Positions 5,914 to 5,923 of a DNA stretch of 5,923 nt are shown one piece after another. The stretch comes from Candidatus Omnitrophota bacterium (GTDB lineage Bacteria; Omnitrophota; Gorgyraeia; Gygaellales; Profunditerraquicolaceae): the NCBI GenBank assembly GCA_018818365.1, contig JAHISH010000060.1, positions 1-5,923 of the forward strand. Direction: 5' to 3'. The notes under the pieces are model-generated. The model did no database searches. It worked only from the letters and a program-made list of their open reading frames with translations, and was not told where the DNA came from. The translations under genes and the position numbers were made by a program. Every line of letters begins with the position of its first letter. Within the stretch, counting starts at the first letter, position 1.

Positions 5914-5923
5914 GTTTGCGTAG

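Overview
The window looks like chromosomal DNA of moderate GC content from a free-living, probably uncultured bacterium. Lineage is not decidable from sequence alone. A huge TPR/coiled-coil protein, strong hairpin-plus-T-run terminators and a GGGGACGGTTCT-type palindrome would fit Omnitrophota-like or related groups, but that is a recollection-level guess. All four genes are on the + strand.

Layout: (1) Positions 2-3244 hold the 3' part of a long gene. Its product has at least two TPR motifs followed by about 960 residues of almost proline-free coiled coil; the true start lies outside the window. (2) Seven bases after its stop codon, 3249-3276 is a near-consensus sigma-70 promoter whose spacer contains a perfect 7-bp inverted repeat. 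The promoter reads into two tandem terminator-type hairpins before a small sigma-70 family gene (3422-3940, alternative start 3404). (3) Positions 3941-4226 are non-coding: a nested REP-like palindrome (3945-4028), then a leader with three hairpins, the last two followed by T-runs. (4) An ammonium transporter gene (amtB, 4227-5549) and a PII gene (glnK, 5551-5889) form a tight operon with a 1-base gap. (5) The last 34 bases hold a perfect -35 hexamer, possibly the promoter of the next gene.

Function: AmtB and GlnK form the classical ammonium uptake and nitrogen-sensing pair, in which PII docks on the transporter and blocks it when nitrogen is ample. All the expected pore and ligand residues are present, with one change in the PII T-loop (Trp at position 46).

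The most notable feature is regulatory. Both the sigma gene and the amtB-glnK operon sit behind two consecutive terminator-like hairpins, the second ending just before or over the ribosome binding site. In the sigma-gene leader, one segment could pair instead with the second hairpin, which would disrupt both terminators. This suggests transcription attenuation, but plain tandem terminators (for the upstream gene, or making short RNAs) remain possible.
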